From JBJENW01 sp051880395 (lineage in GTDB: Bacteria > Bacillota > Clostridia > Lachnospirales > Lachnospiraceae): 5,780 nucleotides of DNA. Below the pieces are notes generated by a model. It saw nothing but the letters and a program-made list of their open reading frames with translations, was not told the DNA's origin and searched no databases. The DNA is taken from positions 1-5,780 of the forward strand of contig JBJENW010000372.1 in the NCBI GenBank assembly GCA_051880395.1, read 5' to 3'. Below, in pieces: positions 1-5,764 of the stretch; the first letter of the stretch is position 1, and each line of letters begins with the position of its first letter. A program made the translations under genes and the position numbers.

Positions 1-102
1 CCCATCCAAACTCACTATCATTTCTGTCAAAGCCACTTTTGTTTCAGCCACCCCGCACCTTGCCTCCTGCCGGATACCAAAAACTGTGCATTGAAACCGA
101 GT

Positions 103-118
103 GGTTGAGATATTTTTC
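103..118 (+). repeat. Repeat-family boundary motif, copy 1
   Basis: The sequence GGTTGAGATATTTTTC forms the outer end of the 53-bp inverted-repeat module. It lies 18 nt from the degenerate hairpin edge at 81-84 (AAAC). The exact reverse complement occurs at 366-381, and 15 of its bases recur in reverse orientation at 5766-5780. It contains a -35-like TTGAGA with AAGAAT 17 bp further on, but that -10 is weak and no gene follows, so I do not call a promoter. Confidence 0.8.
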
Positions 119-365
119 TCTAAGGGAAAGAATAGTGAAGCCGATACTTTTTTGGATATTCAAAACATTGTTCTGACCAATATAAATTTGCTTCGTATTG
201 CTTTTTAATGAATAAATGACTACAAAAATCTTGGGAATTTCTTAGTCCCGTCATATTTTAAAAGAATCGGGATATACATATATTTTTTGAGCGAAAGTTG
301 TTGTAGATGAAATAAATCTTTACATCAGCCAAAAAAGTATCGGCTCCACCATTCTCTTCCTAAGC

Positions 366-381
366 GAAAAATATCTCAACC
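366..381 (-). repeat. Repeat-family boundary motif, copy 2
   Basis: This is the exact reverse complement of copy 1 at 103-118. It lies 18 nt (382-399) from the GTTTC end of the 168-bp palindrome, the same spacing seen on the other side of the family. The 16-mer at 365-380 is identical to 5765-5780 at the far end of the window. Confidence 0.8.
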
Positions 382-399
382 TATCATCTCCAATACACA

Positions 400-567
400 G
401 TTTCCGGGATTCGGGCAAGCGCAGACCACGCGGCGGCATCTTACAGAGTGGCTTTGACGGAAATGATAGTAAGTTCCGACGGGCAGTTCTGCGAACTTAC
501 TTCATTTCTGTCTAGCCACTCTGTAAGATGCCACCGCGTGGTCTGCGCTTGCCCGAATCCCGGAAAC
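400..567. repeat. 168-bp near-perfect palindrome (long hairpin)
   Basis: The outer arms 400-453 and 514-567 are complementary at 53 of 54 positions. The single mismatch (C434 against A533) becomes a G-U pair in minus-strand RNA. Inside lie two further paired blocks, 456-466 with 502-512 (10/11, plus one G-T) and 468-476 with 493-501 (9/9), separated by one- or two-base bulges. The apical loop is 16 nt (477-492). The ends read GTTTC...GAAAC. About 73 pairs could form, so any RNA crossing the region, or single-stranded DNA during replication, could fold into one very long hairpin. The left half also forms part of the larger inverted repeat with 1-93. Possible identities are a MITE-like or REP-like non-coding repeat, or a structured RNA; I see no open reading frame in it. 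Confidence 0.93.
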
Positions 568-585
568 GTCCGCATATGAATTCCC

Positions 586-601
586 GTCTGAGATCTGTTT
601 C
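586..601 (+). repeat. Repeat-family boundary motif, degenerate copy
   Basis: GTCTGAGATCTGTTTC matches 12 of 16 bases of GGTTGAGATATTTTTC and sits exactly 18 nt (568-585) beyond the GAAAC end of the 168-bp palindrome. This mirrors the 18-nt gap on its left side. It overlaps the left arm of the 34-bp palindrome. The sequence match alone is modest; the matching spacing is what supports it. Confidence 0.45.
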
Positions 602-630
602 GCCCCACGCAGGTCTGCGTGGGGCGAAAC
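597..630. repeat. Perfect 34-bp GC-rich palindrome downstream of nrdD
   Basis: The arms 597-612 and 615-630 are perfectly complementary over 16 bp, with GT at the centre. Like the 168-bp palindrome next to it, it begins GTTTC and ends GAAAC, and both are followed by the same bases (GAAACGTCCG at 563-572 and at 626-635). It starts 31 bp past the nrdD stop codon, so it is the first strong structure the nrdD transcript would meet. The minus-strand RNA has no U-tract after the stem, so it is not a standard intrinsic terminator. It could still pause polymerase or protect the 3' end. Confidence 0.85.
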
Positions 631-649
631 GTCCGGGTACGGACACCCC

Positions 650-665
650 GGTTAAGATATTTTAT
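650..665 (+). repeat. Repeat-family boundary motif overlapping the nrdD stop
   Basis: GGTTAAGATATTTTAT matches 13 of 16 bases of the family motif. It lies 19 nt beyond the GAAAC end of the 34-bp palindrome, close to the 18-nt spacing seen elsewhere. Its last bases include the nrdD stop codon (662-664), so the repeat family abuts or slightly overlaps the gene end. Confidence 0.5.
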
Positions 666-3034
666 GCACGCGCTTCTACATAGCGTTTGATGTTGGATGC
701 GTTTACAAATTTCTGTGCTTTGTTGTCTTCGATGACAACTAAGGTCGGTGCCTGCATGACGCCATATTTCTGGACAAGCGCTTCATTTTCCTCGGCATCC
801 ACGATGACATATTTTTCATCTGCTTTGGACAGCATTTCTTTTGCCATCGCACAGTTCGGGCAGGTCTTTGTTGTAAACAGATATTTTACACTGCTCTCGC
901 CGGTAACAGCAATCGAATCTTTCGATGCAATTACTTTCTTTGGTTCGATCTGACGGAATTTGGACTTCGTCATATCATACATCTTTCTGTCCTTGTACTC
1001 CTGTGTTTTTCCGTCATTCCAATTCTGAACCGGACGATAATATCCGGTGATACGGCTGTAAACCTCTGCTGTTTTTCCGCAGTGCGGACAAGTGAAATGT
1101 TCACCAGCAATGTAACCGTGTTCGCTGCAGATCGAATACGTCGGAGATAATGTATAATATGGCAGTCGATAATTTTCTGCGATTTTTCGCACTAAGCTGG
1201 CTGCGGCTTTCCAATCCGGCAGTTTTTCTCCCAAAAATGCATGGAAGACGGTTCCAGATGTATATAATGTCTGCAGCTCATCCTGCACATCCAGCGCATC
1301 GAAAATATCGGCGGTGTATCCGACCGGTAAATGCGAACTGTTGGTGTAGTACGGTGTCTCACCCGGTTTTCCTGCTGTGGTGATGTCCGGGAAATCTGCA
1401 CGGTCATGTTTTGCCATACGGTATGTTGTGGACTCTGCCGGTGTTGCCTCTAAGTTGTAAAGATCGCCATACTGCTCCTGATAATCCGACAGGCGCTCCC
1501 GCATGTGATTCAGTACATCTTTTGCAAATTCCTGCGTTTCTTTATGTGTCAGATCTTTCTTCAGCCAGTTTGCATTGAGTCCTACCTCGTTCATACCGAT
1601 CAGACCGATGGTTGAAAAATGATTCTCAAAGGAACCCAGATACCGTTTTGTATACGGATATAATCCTTCATCCAAAAGCTTTGTGATCACTTCTCTTTTA
1701 ATCTTCAAAGAACGCGCTGCAATATCCATCAAATGATCCAGCCGTTTGTAGAAATCTGCTTCATCTTTTGCCTGGTATGCAATTCTCGGCAGATTGATCG
1801 TTACAACACCAACAGATCCGGTGCTTTCACCTGAACCGAAAAATCCGCCGGATTTTTTCCGCAATTCACGAAGGTCCAGACGTAAACGGCAACACATACT
1901 GCGCACATCACTCGGCTCCATATCGCTGTTAATGTAATTTGAGAAATACGGCGTACCATATTTGCTTGTCATTTCAAACAATAAACGATTATTCTCGGTA
2001 TCCGACCAGTCAAAATCCTTGGTAATGGAGTAAGTCGGAATCGGATACTGGAATCCACGTCCATTTGCATCTCCCTCTAACATGGTCTCTAAGAATGCCT
2101 TGTTGATCATATCCATTTCTTTCTTACAGTCGCCATATGTGAAATCCATTTCCTTTCCGCCCACGATTGCCGGAAGCGCTGCAAGATCGTTCGGAACCGT
2201 CCAGTCTAATGTAATATTTGTAAACGGTGACTGTGTTCCCCAACGACTCGGTGTATTGACACCAAAGATAAAGGATTCGATGCACTTCTTTACTTCCGGA
2301 TACGTCAGGTTGTCCACTTTTACAAACGGAGCTAAATACGTATCAAAAGAAGAAAATGCCTGCGCACCTGCCCACTCATTCTGCATGGTTCCAAGGAAAT
2401 TCACCATCTGATTGCAAAGTACCGATAAATGTCTCGCCGGAGAGGATGTGATCTTTCCGTTGATACCGCCGAGTCCCTCTTTTAAAAGCTGTTTCAAAGA
2501 CCATCCTGCACAATATCCGGTCAGCATCGACAAATCATGAATGTGAATCTCTGCATTGCGGTGTGCATTGGCAATCTCCTCATCGTACACCTCCGACAAC
2601 CAATAGTTTGCAGTAATCGCACCGGAGTTGCTCAAGATCAAACCGCCTACTGAATAAGTCACGGTCGAGTTTTCTTTTACACGCCAGTCTTCTACTTTCA
2701 CATAGCTGTCCACAATTTCCTTGTAATCCAAAAGCGTATTTTTCATATTCCGCATTTTTTCCCGCTGTTTGCGATATAAAATATATGCTTTTGCCACTTC
2801 CGTGTAGCCAGCCTGCTCTAACACATGCTCGACGCTGTCTTGAATCTCTTCCACACCGATCTGACCGTCTTTAATCTTTCTCTGAAAATCTGCGGTAACA
2901 CGCAGTGCGATCAAGCTGATAATTTCGTCATTGTATTCCATTTTCGTTGCTTTGAATGCTTTCTCGATCGCATGATTGATCTTGCTTAAATTAAATTCTG
3001 CGATCTGACCATCCCTTTTTACAACATTAAACAT
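662..3034 (-). CDS. nrdD: Anaerobic (class III) ribonucleoside-triphosphate reductase with fused C-terminal redoxin domain
   Basis: The enzyme reduces ribonucleoside triphosphates to dNTPs in the cytoplasm by glycyl-radical chemistry, and is activated by the radical-SAM protein NrdG. Seen in the 790-aa product: an N-terminal ATP-cone (about 1-95, VVKRDGQ), the catalytic barrel with C175 (YCAGW) and the finger-loop cysteines C381/C382 (MCCRLRLD), a zinc site C636xxH639 with C649xxC652, and the glycyl-radical motif RITGYYRPV with G664. From about 712 to the end there is a thioredoxin/glutaredoxin-like domain with CPNC (C725, C728) and a cis-proline (P763, QAPT). Family members without this extension are usually near 700-720 aa. 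The fused redoxin suggests a dithiol-reduced enzyme rather than a formate-dependent one (inference). Start choice: AAAGGA at 3043-3048 lies 8 nt from the ATG at 3034. The upstream ATG at 3043 has its Shine-Dalgarno with zero spacing and is less likely. It is transcribed from its own promoter with NrdR-like boxes. No nrdG follows within the window. Confidence 0.96.
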   Translation of the reverse strand: MFNVVKRDGQIAEFNLSKINHAIEKAFKATKMEYNDEIISLIALRVTADFQRKIKDGQIGVEEIQDSVEHVLEQAGYTEVAKAYILYRKQREKMRNMKNTLLDYKEIVDSYVKVEDWRVKENSTVTYSVGGLILSNSGAITANYWLSEVYDEEIANAHRNAEIHIHDLSMLTGYCAGWSLKQLLKEGLGGINGKITSSPARHLSVLCNQMVNFLGTMQNEWAGAQAFSSFDTYLAPFVKVDNLTYPEVKKCIESFIFGVNTPSRWGTQSPFTNITLDWTVPNDLAALPAIVGGKEMDFTYGDCKKEMDMINKAFLETMLEGDANGRGFQYPIPTYSITKDFDWSDTENNRLLFEMTSKYGTPYFSNYINSDMEPSDVRSMCCRLRLDLRELRKKSGGFFGSGESTGSVGVVTINLPRIAYQAKDEADFYKRLDHLMDIAARSLKIKREVITKLLDEGLYPYTKRYLGSFENHFSTIGLIGMNEVGLNANWLKKDLTHKETQEFAKDVLNHMRERLSDYQEQYGDLYNLEATPAESTTYRMAKHDRADFPDITTAGKPGETPYYTNSSHLPVGYTADIFDALDVQDELQTLYTSGTVFHAFLGEKLPDWKAAASLVRKIAENYRLPYYTLSPTYSICSEHGYIAGEHFTCPHCGKTAEVYSRITGYYRPVQNWNDGKTQEYKDRKMYDMTKSKFRQIEPKKVIASKDSIAVTGESSVKYLFTTKTCPNCAMAKEMLSKADEKYVIVDAEENEALVQKYGVMQAPTLVVIEDNKAQKFVNASNIKRYVEARA

Positions 3035-3042
3035 TTTACTCA

Positions 3043-3048
3043 TCCTTT
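3043..3048 (-). promoter_or_regulatory. nrdD ribosome binding site (decides the start)
   Basis: The minus strand reads AAAGGA here, followed by 8 nt and then ATG at 3034-3032. A second in-frame ATG at 3043-3041 overlaps this site and has no usable spacing. The start three codons downstream, giving 790 rather than 793 residues, is therefore preferred. Confidence 0.65.
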
Positions 3049-3093
3049 CGATTCGTCAATGATAGTTCTTTTTTTGATAATTTTTCTACACTT

Positions 3094-3122
3094 ATTGTAT
3101 CAAAGATAAAAATTGATGTCAA
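3094..3122 (-). promoter_or_regulatory. nrdD promoter (sigma-A type)
   Basis: On the minus strand the -35 element is TTGACA (3122-3117, perfect consensus). A 17-bp spacer follows, then the -10 element TACAAT (3099-3094, 5/6). Transcription would start near 3087, giving a leader of about 50 nt before the nrdD ATG. Two NrdR-box-like sites lie just upstream, and the hflX-side terminator hairpin ends a few bases from the -35 element. Confidence 0.85.
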
Positions 3123-3125
3123 TAC

Positions 3126-3156
3126 AAAAAGCACAACATATTGTTGTGCTTTTTTT
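3126..3156 (-). terminator. Terminator-like hairpin between hflX and nrdD
   Basis: A 13-bp perfect stem (3126-3138 with 3142-3154) encloses a 3-nt loop. The minus-strand RNA ends in five U before GUAUUG, and the plus-strand RNA would end in seven U. It is the first good hairpin after hflX, though about 155 nt past its stop. It would stop hflX transcription just before the nrdD -35. The same bases contain the proximal NrdR-like box, so the element may do both jobs. Confidence 0.6.
3131..3146 (-). promoter_or_regulatory. Putative NrdR box, promoter-proximal
   Basis: The minus strand reads CAACAATATGTTGTGC, matching about 12 of 16 positions of the NrdR consensus ACACWATATATWGTGT as I recall it. 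It ends 8 bp upstream of the nrdD -35 element. It shares the core CAATATGTWG with the second box, exactly 32 bp away (about three helical turns, 16-bp gap), the paired arrangement known for the ATP/dATP-sensing repressor NrdR. This box is also the stem of the hairpin at 3126-3156, so some of its symmetry may come from terminator function. Confidence 0.68.
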
Positions 3157-3162
3157 CTTATA

Positions 3163-3178
3163 ATGCTACATATTGTGG
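3163..3178 (-). promoter_or_regulatory. Putative NrdR box, promoter-distal
   Basis: The minus strand reads CCACAATATGTAGCAT, matching about 12 of 16 positions of the NrdR consensus. It lies 32 bp from the proximal box in the same register. Unlike the proximal box it is not part of a hairpin, so its resemblance to the consensus is independent evidence for NrdR control of nrdD. Confidence 0.68.
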
Positions 3179-3310
3179 TGTTTCCGTATTGCTTTTTTTG
3201 TAGAAACAAACAGGATAAATGTCATATTTTGCACTTTTTTTCTTATTTTCTGAAAATATTTCATTAAAAATCAAATCCATTTATAAGAAAAAATAATATC
3301 TGTCCTTGTT

Positions 3311-4573
3311 TTATTTTTCTACTAATTTTTTCTGAATCCGCTGGTAGATCTCTTCCGGCACAAATGCCTTTATGAAAATTCCATCCGGTTGATATTCCTC
3401 TTCTAAAACCTCGCCCTTTTTCCGAATTTCCTGCTGAAATGCCGCCTGCGTATACGGCACGACCACTTCAAGCAGACGCTTGCTCTCCCGCAATACTTCC
3501 GCGAGACACTCTTTGACTTCCTCTAACCCCTGCCCTGTTTTCGCAGAGATCGCCAGTGTTTTATCTGCCCGAAAATCATGCAGAGGATCTGTATCTGTCA
3601 CCTGATCCTGTTTATTAAACAATGTGATCAGCTTTTTGTCTTTCACACCCAGTTGTTCTAATGTCTCATAGACAATCTGCATCTGTTTTTCCCGCTGCGG
3701 ATTCGACGCATCTACGACATGGACGATCATATCCGCATACACGGCTTCTTCCAATGTCGAACGAAATGCATCTATCAGATGATGCGGGAGTTTGCGAATA
3801 AATCCTACCGTATCTGTCAAAAGAATCTGCTGTTTTCCTGGCAGCTCTAAACTCCGTGTCGTCGGATCGAGTGTCGCAAACAATTTATTCTCCTCTAACA
3901 CATGTGCATCCGTCAATCGATTTAAAAGTGTAGATTTTCCGGCATTCGTGTAACCGACGATCGCTGCCACCGGTACTTTATTCCGCGCTCTCTGGCTGCG
4001 GGTGACACTGCGGTTTTTCTTTACTTCTTTTAATTCCCGATTTAGCTGCGCGATCCGGTTTTTGATCAGACGACGATCCATTTCCAGCTTTTTCTCTCCC
4101 GGTCCACGGGTACCGATTCCTCCGCCAAGTCGAGATAATTCACTTCGCATACCGATCAGGCGTGTCTGCTGATATTTTAACTGCGCCAGTTCTACTTGAA
4201 TTTTTCCCTCACTGGTAGAAGCATGCTGCGCAAAAATATCTAAGATCAAAAGCGTCCGGTCCATCACCTTACAATCCAACTCATTTTCCAGATTTTTCAT
4301 CTGTGCCGGCGCCAGTTCATCATCACAAACGATTCCATCAGCACCTGTTTTCTGCAGCATTTCGTGGATTTCTTCCACTTTTCCTGTTCCGACATACGTC
4401 GCTGGATTTCGATGTTCCAGTTTCTGCACCACGCTTCCGACCGTAACAGCTCCAGCTGTTCTCACCAACTCTGCCAATTCTGCCATAGAATCTTCACAGT
4501 CGTCTCCCATCTGTTCACTGACCCCTACTAAAATCACTCTCTCCTGTTGTTCTTCTAATGCCTGTTCTGTCAT
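3311..4573 (-). CDS. hflX: Ribosome-associated GTPase HflX
   Basis: HflX is a cytoplasmic GTPase that binds the 50S subunit and splits stalled or hibernating ribosomes, notably under heat or antibiotic stress (family knowledge). In the 420-aa product I see the N-terminal HflX domain (about 10-150, with NPATYVGTGK), the glycine-rich linker GGIGTRGPGE (151-160) followed by a basic helical segment, and then the G domain. Its motifs are G1 GYTNAGKST (207-215), G2 DPTT (236-239), G3 DTVG (254-257), G4 NKQD (320-323) and G5 SAK (343-345). A C-terminal domain ends the protein. Length is normal for the family and nothing is missing. The start is ATG at 4573, because AAGGGAGG (4579-4586) lies 5 nt upstream. 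An in-frame ATG eight codons earlier (4597) has no close ribosome binding site. The gene lies 90 bp after the lipoprotein gene and may share its transcript. Confidence 0.96.
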   Translation of the reverse strand: MTEQALEEQQERVILVGVSEQMGDDCEDSMAELAELVRTAGAVTVGSVVQKLEHRNPATYVGTGKVEEIHEMLQKTGADGIVCDDELAPAQMKNLENELDCKVMDRTLLILDIFAQHASTSEGKIQVELAQLKYQQTRLIGMRSELSRLGGGIGTRGPGEKKLEMDRRLIKNRIAQLNRELKEVKKNRSVTRSQRARNKVPVAAIVGYTNAGKSTLLNRLTDAHVLEENKLFATLDPTTRSLELPGKQQILLTDTVGFIRKLPHHLIDAFRSTLEEAVYADMIVHVVDASNPQREKQMQIVYETLEQLGVKDKKLITLFNKQDQVTDTDPLHDFRADKTLAISAKTGQGLEEVKECLAEVLRESKRLLEVVVPYTQAAFQQEIRKKGEVLEEEYQPDGIFIKAFVPEEIYQRIQKKLVEK

Positions 4574-4578
4574 ACCTG

Positions 4579-4586
4579 CCTCCCTT
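4579..4586 (-). promoter_or_regulatory. hflX ribosome binding site (decides the start)
   Basis: The minus strand reads AAGGGAGG, 5 nt before the ATG at 4573. It lies inside the longer reading frame that begins at 4597, which shows that the first eight codons of that frame are probably not translated as part of HflX. Confidence 0.8.
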
Positions 4587-4663
4587 CTCTCGGTCATGTA
4601 CTTTCGTAGTCTCTTCGTCTCCTGATCATTAAAAAACTTTCCGCTTTTAAGCCCAACGGTCTG

Positions 4664-5632
4664 TTATCGTGTGGATAAAAATATCTCTTCTTTCTGTGCC
4701 TCTGTATCATCTGGATATTTTTTACAATATTCCGTAATTTTTTCTTTTGCCGAATCATACTCTCCTTCGTGCTCTAAAGCAACAATTTCATTTTTACGGA
4801 GTGTCTGTTCGTTTGATTTCTTTTCCAATTCTAATCCCTGTTGAAAATACGAAAGTGCCTCCTTCGCCTTTCCCTGTTCAAGAAGCAGTTCTCCGACCCG
4901 ATTCAATGCATTTGCATCCTGCGCATTTGCCTCTGCATACGCTTCGCAATATTCAATCGCCTCCTCCGGTGACTCATCAGAAAAATAAAGTTTTGCAAGA
5001 TAAAGATTTGCTTGCGAATCACCTTCACTCACTGCCTTTTCCAACTCTTGCTGTGCTTCATCGAGTTTTCCCTGCAGCAGATACATCTGTCCCAGTTTCG
5101 TGCGTTCCTGTGATGTCTCCGGTACGATCTCTGCCGCTTTCTGCGCGTACGACTCCGCCTGCTGATCCAGCCCGGCATCCGTCAGACTCTGACAGATGCC
5201 CATATAAATATCCAGATTTGTTTCTGCATAAATCGATGCTTTTTCATAATCCGCAAGCGCCTCTTCTTCCTTTTTTTCCTGCAGATAAAGCGTTCCTCGT
5301 AAATAATATGCCTCTGCAGCTTTTTTATCATACGCAAGAAGCGCATCATACGTCTCTTTTGCGCCCTCGACATCTCCCGAAGCCGCCAGCGCCGCTGCTT
5401 TATAATAACAAATATCTATTTCCGTATGGCTGATTTTTCCATTTGATTCATCCAATGCTTTCTGGAACGCCTTTGCCGCTTTGTCATACTCCTGCTTATC
5501 CATGCATTCGATTCCCTCTTCACGGTATTTTAACTGATTCTCAGCAGAAGTATCTTTCTTGCATCCCATCATCAAACAAGACGCTAATACAGCCGCTATC
5601 AGTACTGTTTTTACTGTCCTTCTTTTCCTCAA
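4664..5632 (-). CDS. TPR-repeat lipoprotein of unknown function
   Basis: The 322-aa product has a basic n-region (RKRR), a hydrophobic stretch (about 10-22) and a lipobox cysteine, most likely C24 (MMGC followed by KKD); C19 (LASC) is the alternative. It is therefore probably exported, lipidated and anchored on the outer face of the membrane. From about residue 33 to the end it consists almost entirely of 34-residue TPR units, about seven or eight, with the usual pattern such as YLRGTLYLQEKKEEEALADYEKA and LGQMYLLQGKLDEAQQELEKA. TPR arrays bind other proteins, so a scaffold role is likely, but no partner or pathway can be named. The start codon is TTG at 5632. An in-frame TGA lies three codons upstream, no earlier start is possible, and AAAGGAAAGGA (5643-5653) precedes it by 10 nt. 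The gene has its own promoter, and hflX follows after 90 bp. Confidence 0.88.
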   Translation of the reverse strand: MRKRRTVKTVLIAAVLASCLMMGCKKDTSAENQLKYREEGIECMDKQEYDKAAKAFQKALDESNGKISHTEIDICYYKAAALAASGDVEGAKETYDALLAYDKKAAEAYYLRGTLYLQEKKEEEALADYEKASIYAETNLDIYMGICQSLTDAGLDQQAESYAQKAAEIVPETSQERTKLGQMYLLQGKLDEAQQELEKAVSEGDSQANLYLAKLYFSDESPEEAIEYCEAYAEANAQDANALNRVGELLLEQGKAKEALSYFQQGLELEKKSNEQTLRKNEIVALEHEGEYDSAKEKITEYCKKYPDDTEAQKEEIFLSTR

Positions 5633-5642
5633 ATCGATTCAG

Positions 5643-5653
5643 TCCTTTCCTTT
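5643..5653 (-). promoter_or_regulatory. Ribosome binding site for the TTG-initiated lipoprotein gene
   Basis: The minus strand reads AAAGGAAAGGA, ending 10 nt before TTG at 5632. An in-frame TGA between this site and TTG rules out any earlier start. The next ATG codons lie inside the signal peptide and would remove its charged region, so TTG is the only sensible start. Confidence 0.7.
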
Positions 5654-5668
5654 GTCACTAGCTTTTCC

Positions 5669-5697
5669 ATTATAGCAGAGGTACCTTTTCTTGTATA
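5669..5697 (-). promoter_or_regulatory. Promoter of the TPR lipoprotein (and possibly hflX)
   Basis: On the minus strand the -10 is TATAAT (5674-5669, perfect consensus), the spacer is 17 bp, and the -35 is TATACA (5697-5692, 4/6). Transcription would begin near 5662, leaving a leader of about 30 nt that holds the ribosome binding site. Confidence 0.7.
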
Positions 5698-5764
5698 TAG
5701 GAACTTAGTGCAAACGTACACTGTACACTACATTTTCGCGGCCACCACTTTTTGGGCACTTTGC

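Larger units (their letters stand above)
1..483. repeat. Large gapless inverted repeat, arms 1-155 and 329-483
   Basis: Each base i in the left arm faces base 484-i in the right arm with no gaps. Identity by block: 1-13 matches 9/13, 14-37 matches 23/24, 38-80 matches 18/43, 81-93 matches 12/13, 94-102 matches 3/9, and 103-155 matches 47/53. The central 173 bp (156-328) is AT-rich and contains no credible reading frame or RNA gene. Modules with high identity separated by diverged modules in exact register suggest two old copies of one unit facing each other. The arrangement could also be a MITE-like element with 53-bp terminal inverted repeats (103-381). The left arm reaches the window edge, so the true outer end is not visible. 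No transposase gene and no clear target-site duplication can be seen. The family name is unknown to me; the structure itself is read directly from the bases. Confidence 0.85.

Noticed and set aside
233..272. Small hairpins (GGGA...TCCC, or TCCCG...CGGGA) in the AT-rich centre
   Set aside because: Stems of 4-5 bp with long loops are mutually exclusive and too weak to support an RNA gene.
103..381. Functional insertion sequence with 53-bp terminal inverted repeats
   Set aside because: The 173-bp interior has no transposase frame and no target-site duplication is evident. It can only be described as a repeat, possibly MITE-like.
400..630. Integron attC sites or a CRISPR array
   Set aside because: No RYYYAAC/GTTRRRY core pairs flank the palindromes, no integrase or cas gene is present, and there are no regularly spaced direct repeats with unique spacers.
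687..953. Plus-strand reading frame opposite the NrdD redoxin domain
   Set aside because: It is a shadow of the coding strand with no recognisable motif and no ribosome binding site; the minus-strand frame carries CPNC and the cis-proline.
3185..3197. 13-bp match (CGTATTGCTTTTT) to 194-206
   Set aside because: It is short and T-rich, has no shared flanking sequence, and is plausible by chance in AT-rich intergenic DNA.
4634..4658. Possible hflX promoter TTGGGC-17-TTTAAT on the minus strand
   Set aside because: The -35 matches only 3/6. The sequence is AT-rich by chance and overlaps the weak hairpin; it is not enough to support a separate promoter.
4631..4659. Possible terminator between the lipoprotein gene and hflX
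   Set aside because: The stem (4641-4645 with 4655-4659) is only 5 bp including one wobble, and four bases separate it from the six-U run. It is too weak to call, so co-transcription remains open.
4747..5433. Long plus-strand reading frame (228 codons) opposite the lipoprotein gene
   Set aside because: It is the antisense of a TPR gene, rich in Pro, His and Leu, has no domain or ribosome binding site, and conflicts with a well-supported minus-strand gene.
5716..5729. Tandem GTACACT duplication upstream of the lipoprotein promoter
   Set aside because: Two 7-bp copies with no matching known operator and no further copies; too little to call a regulatory site.
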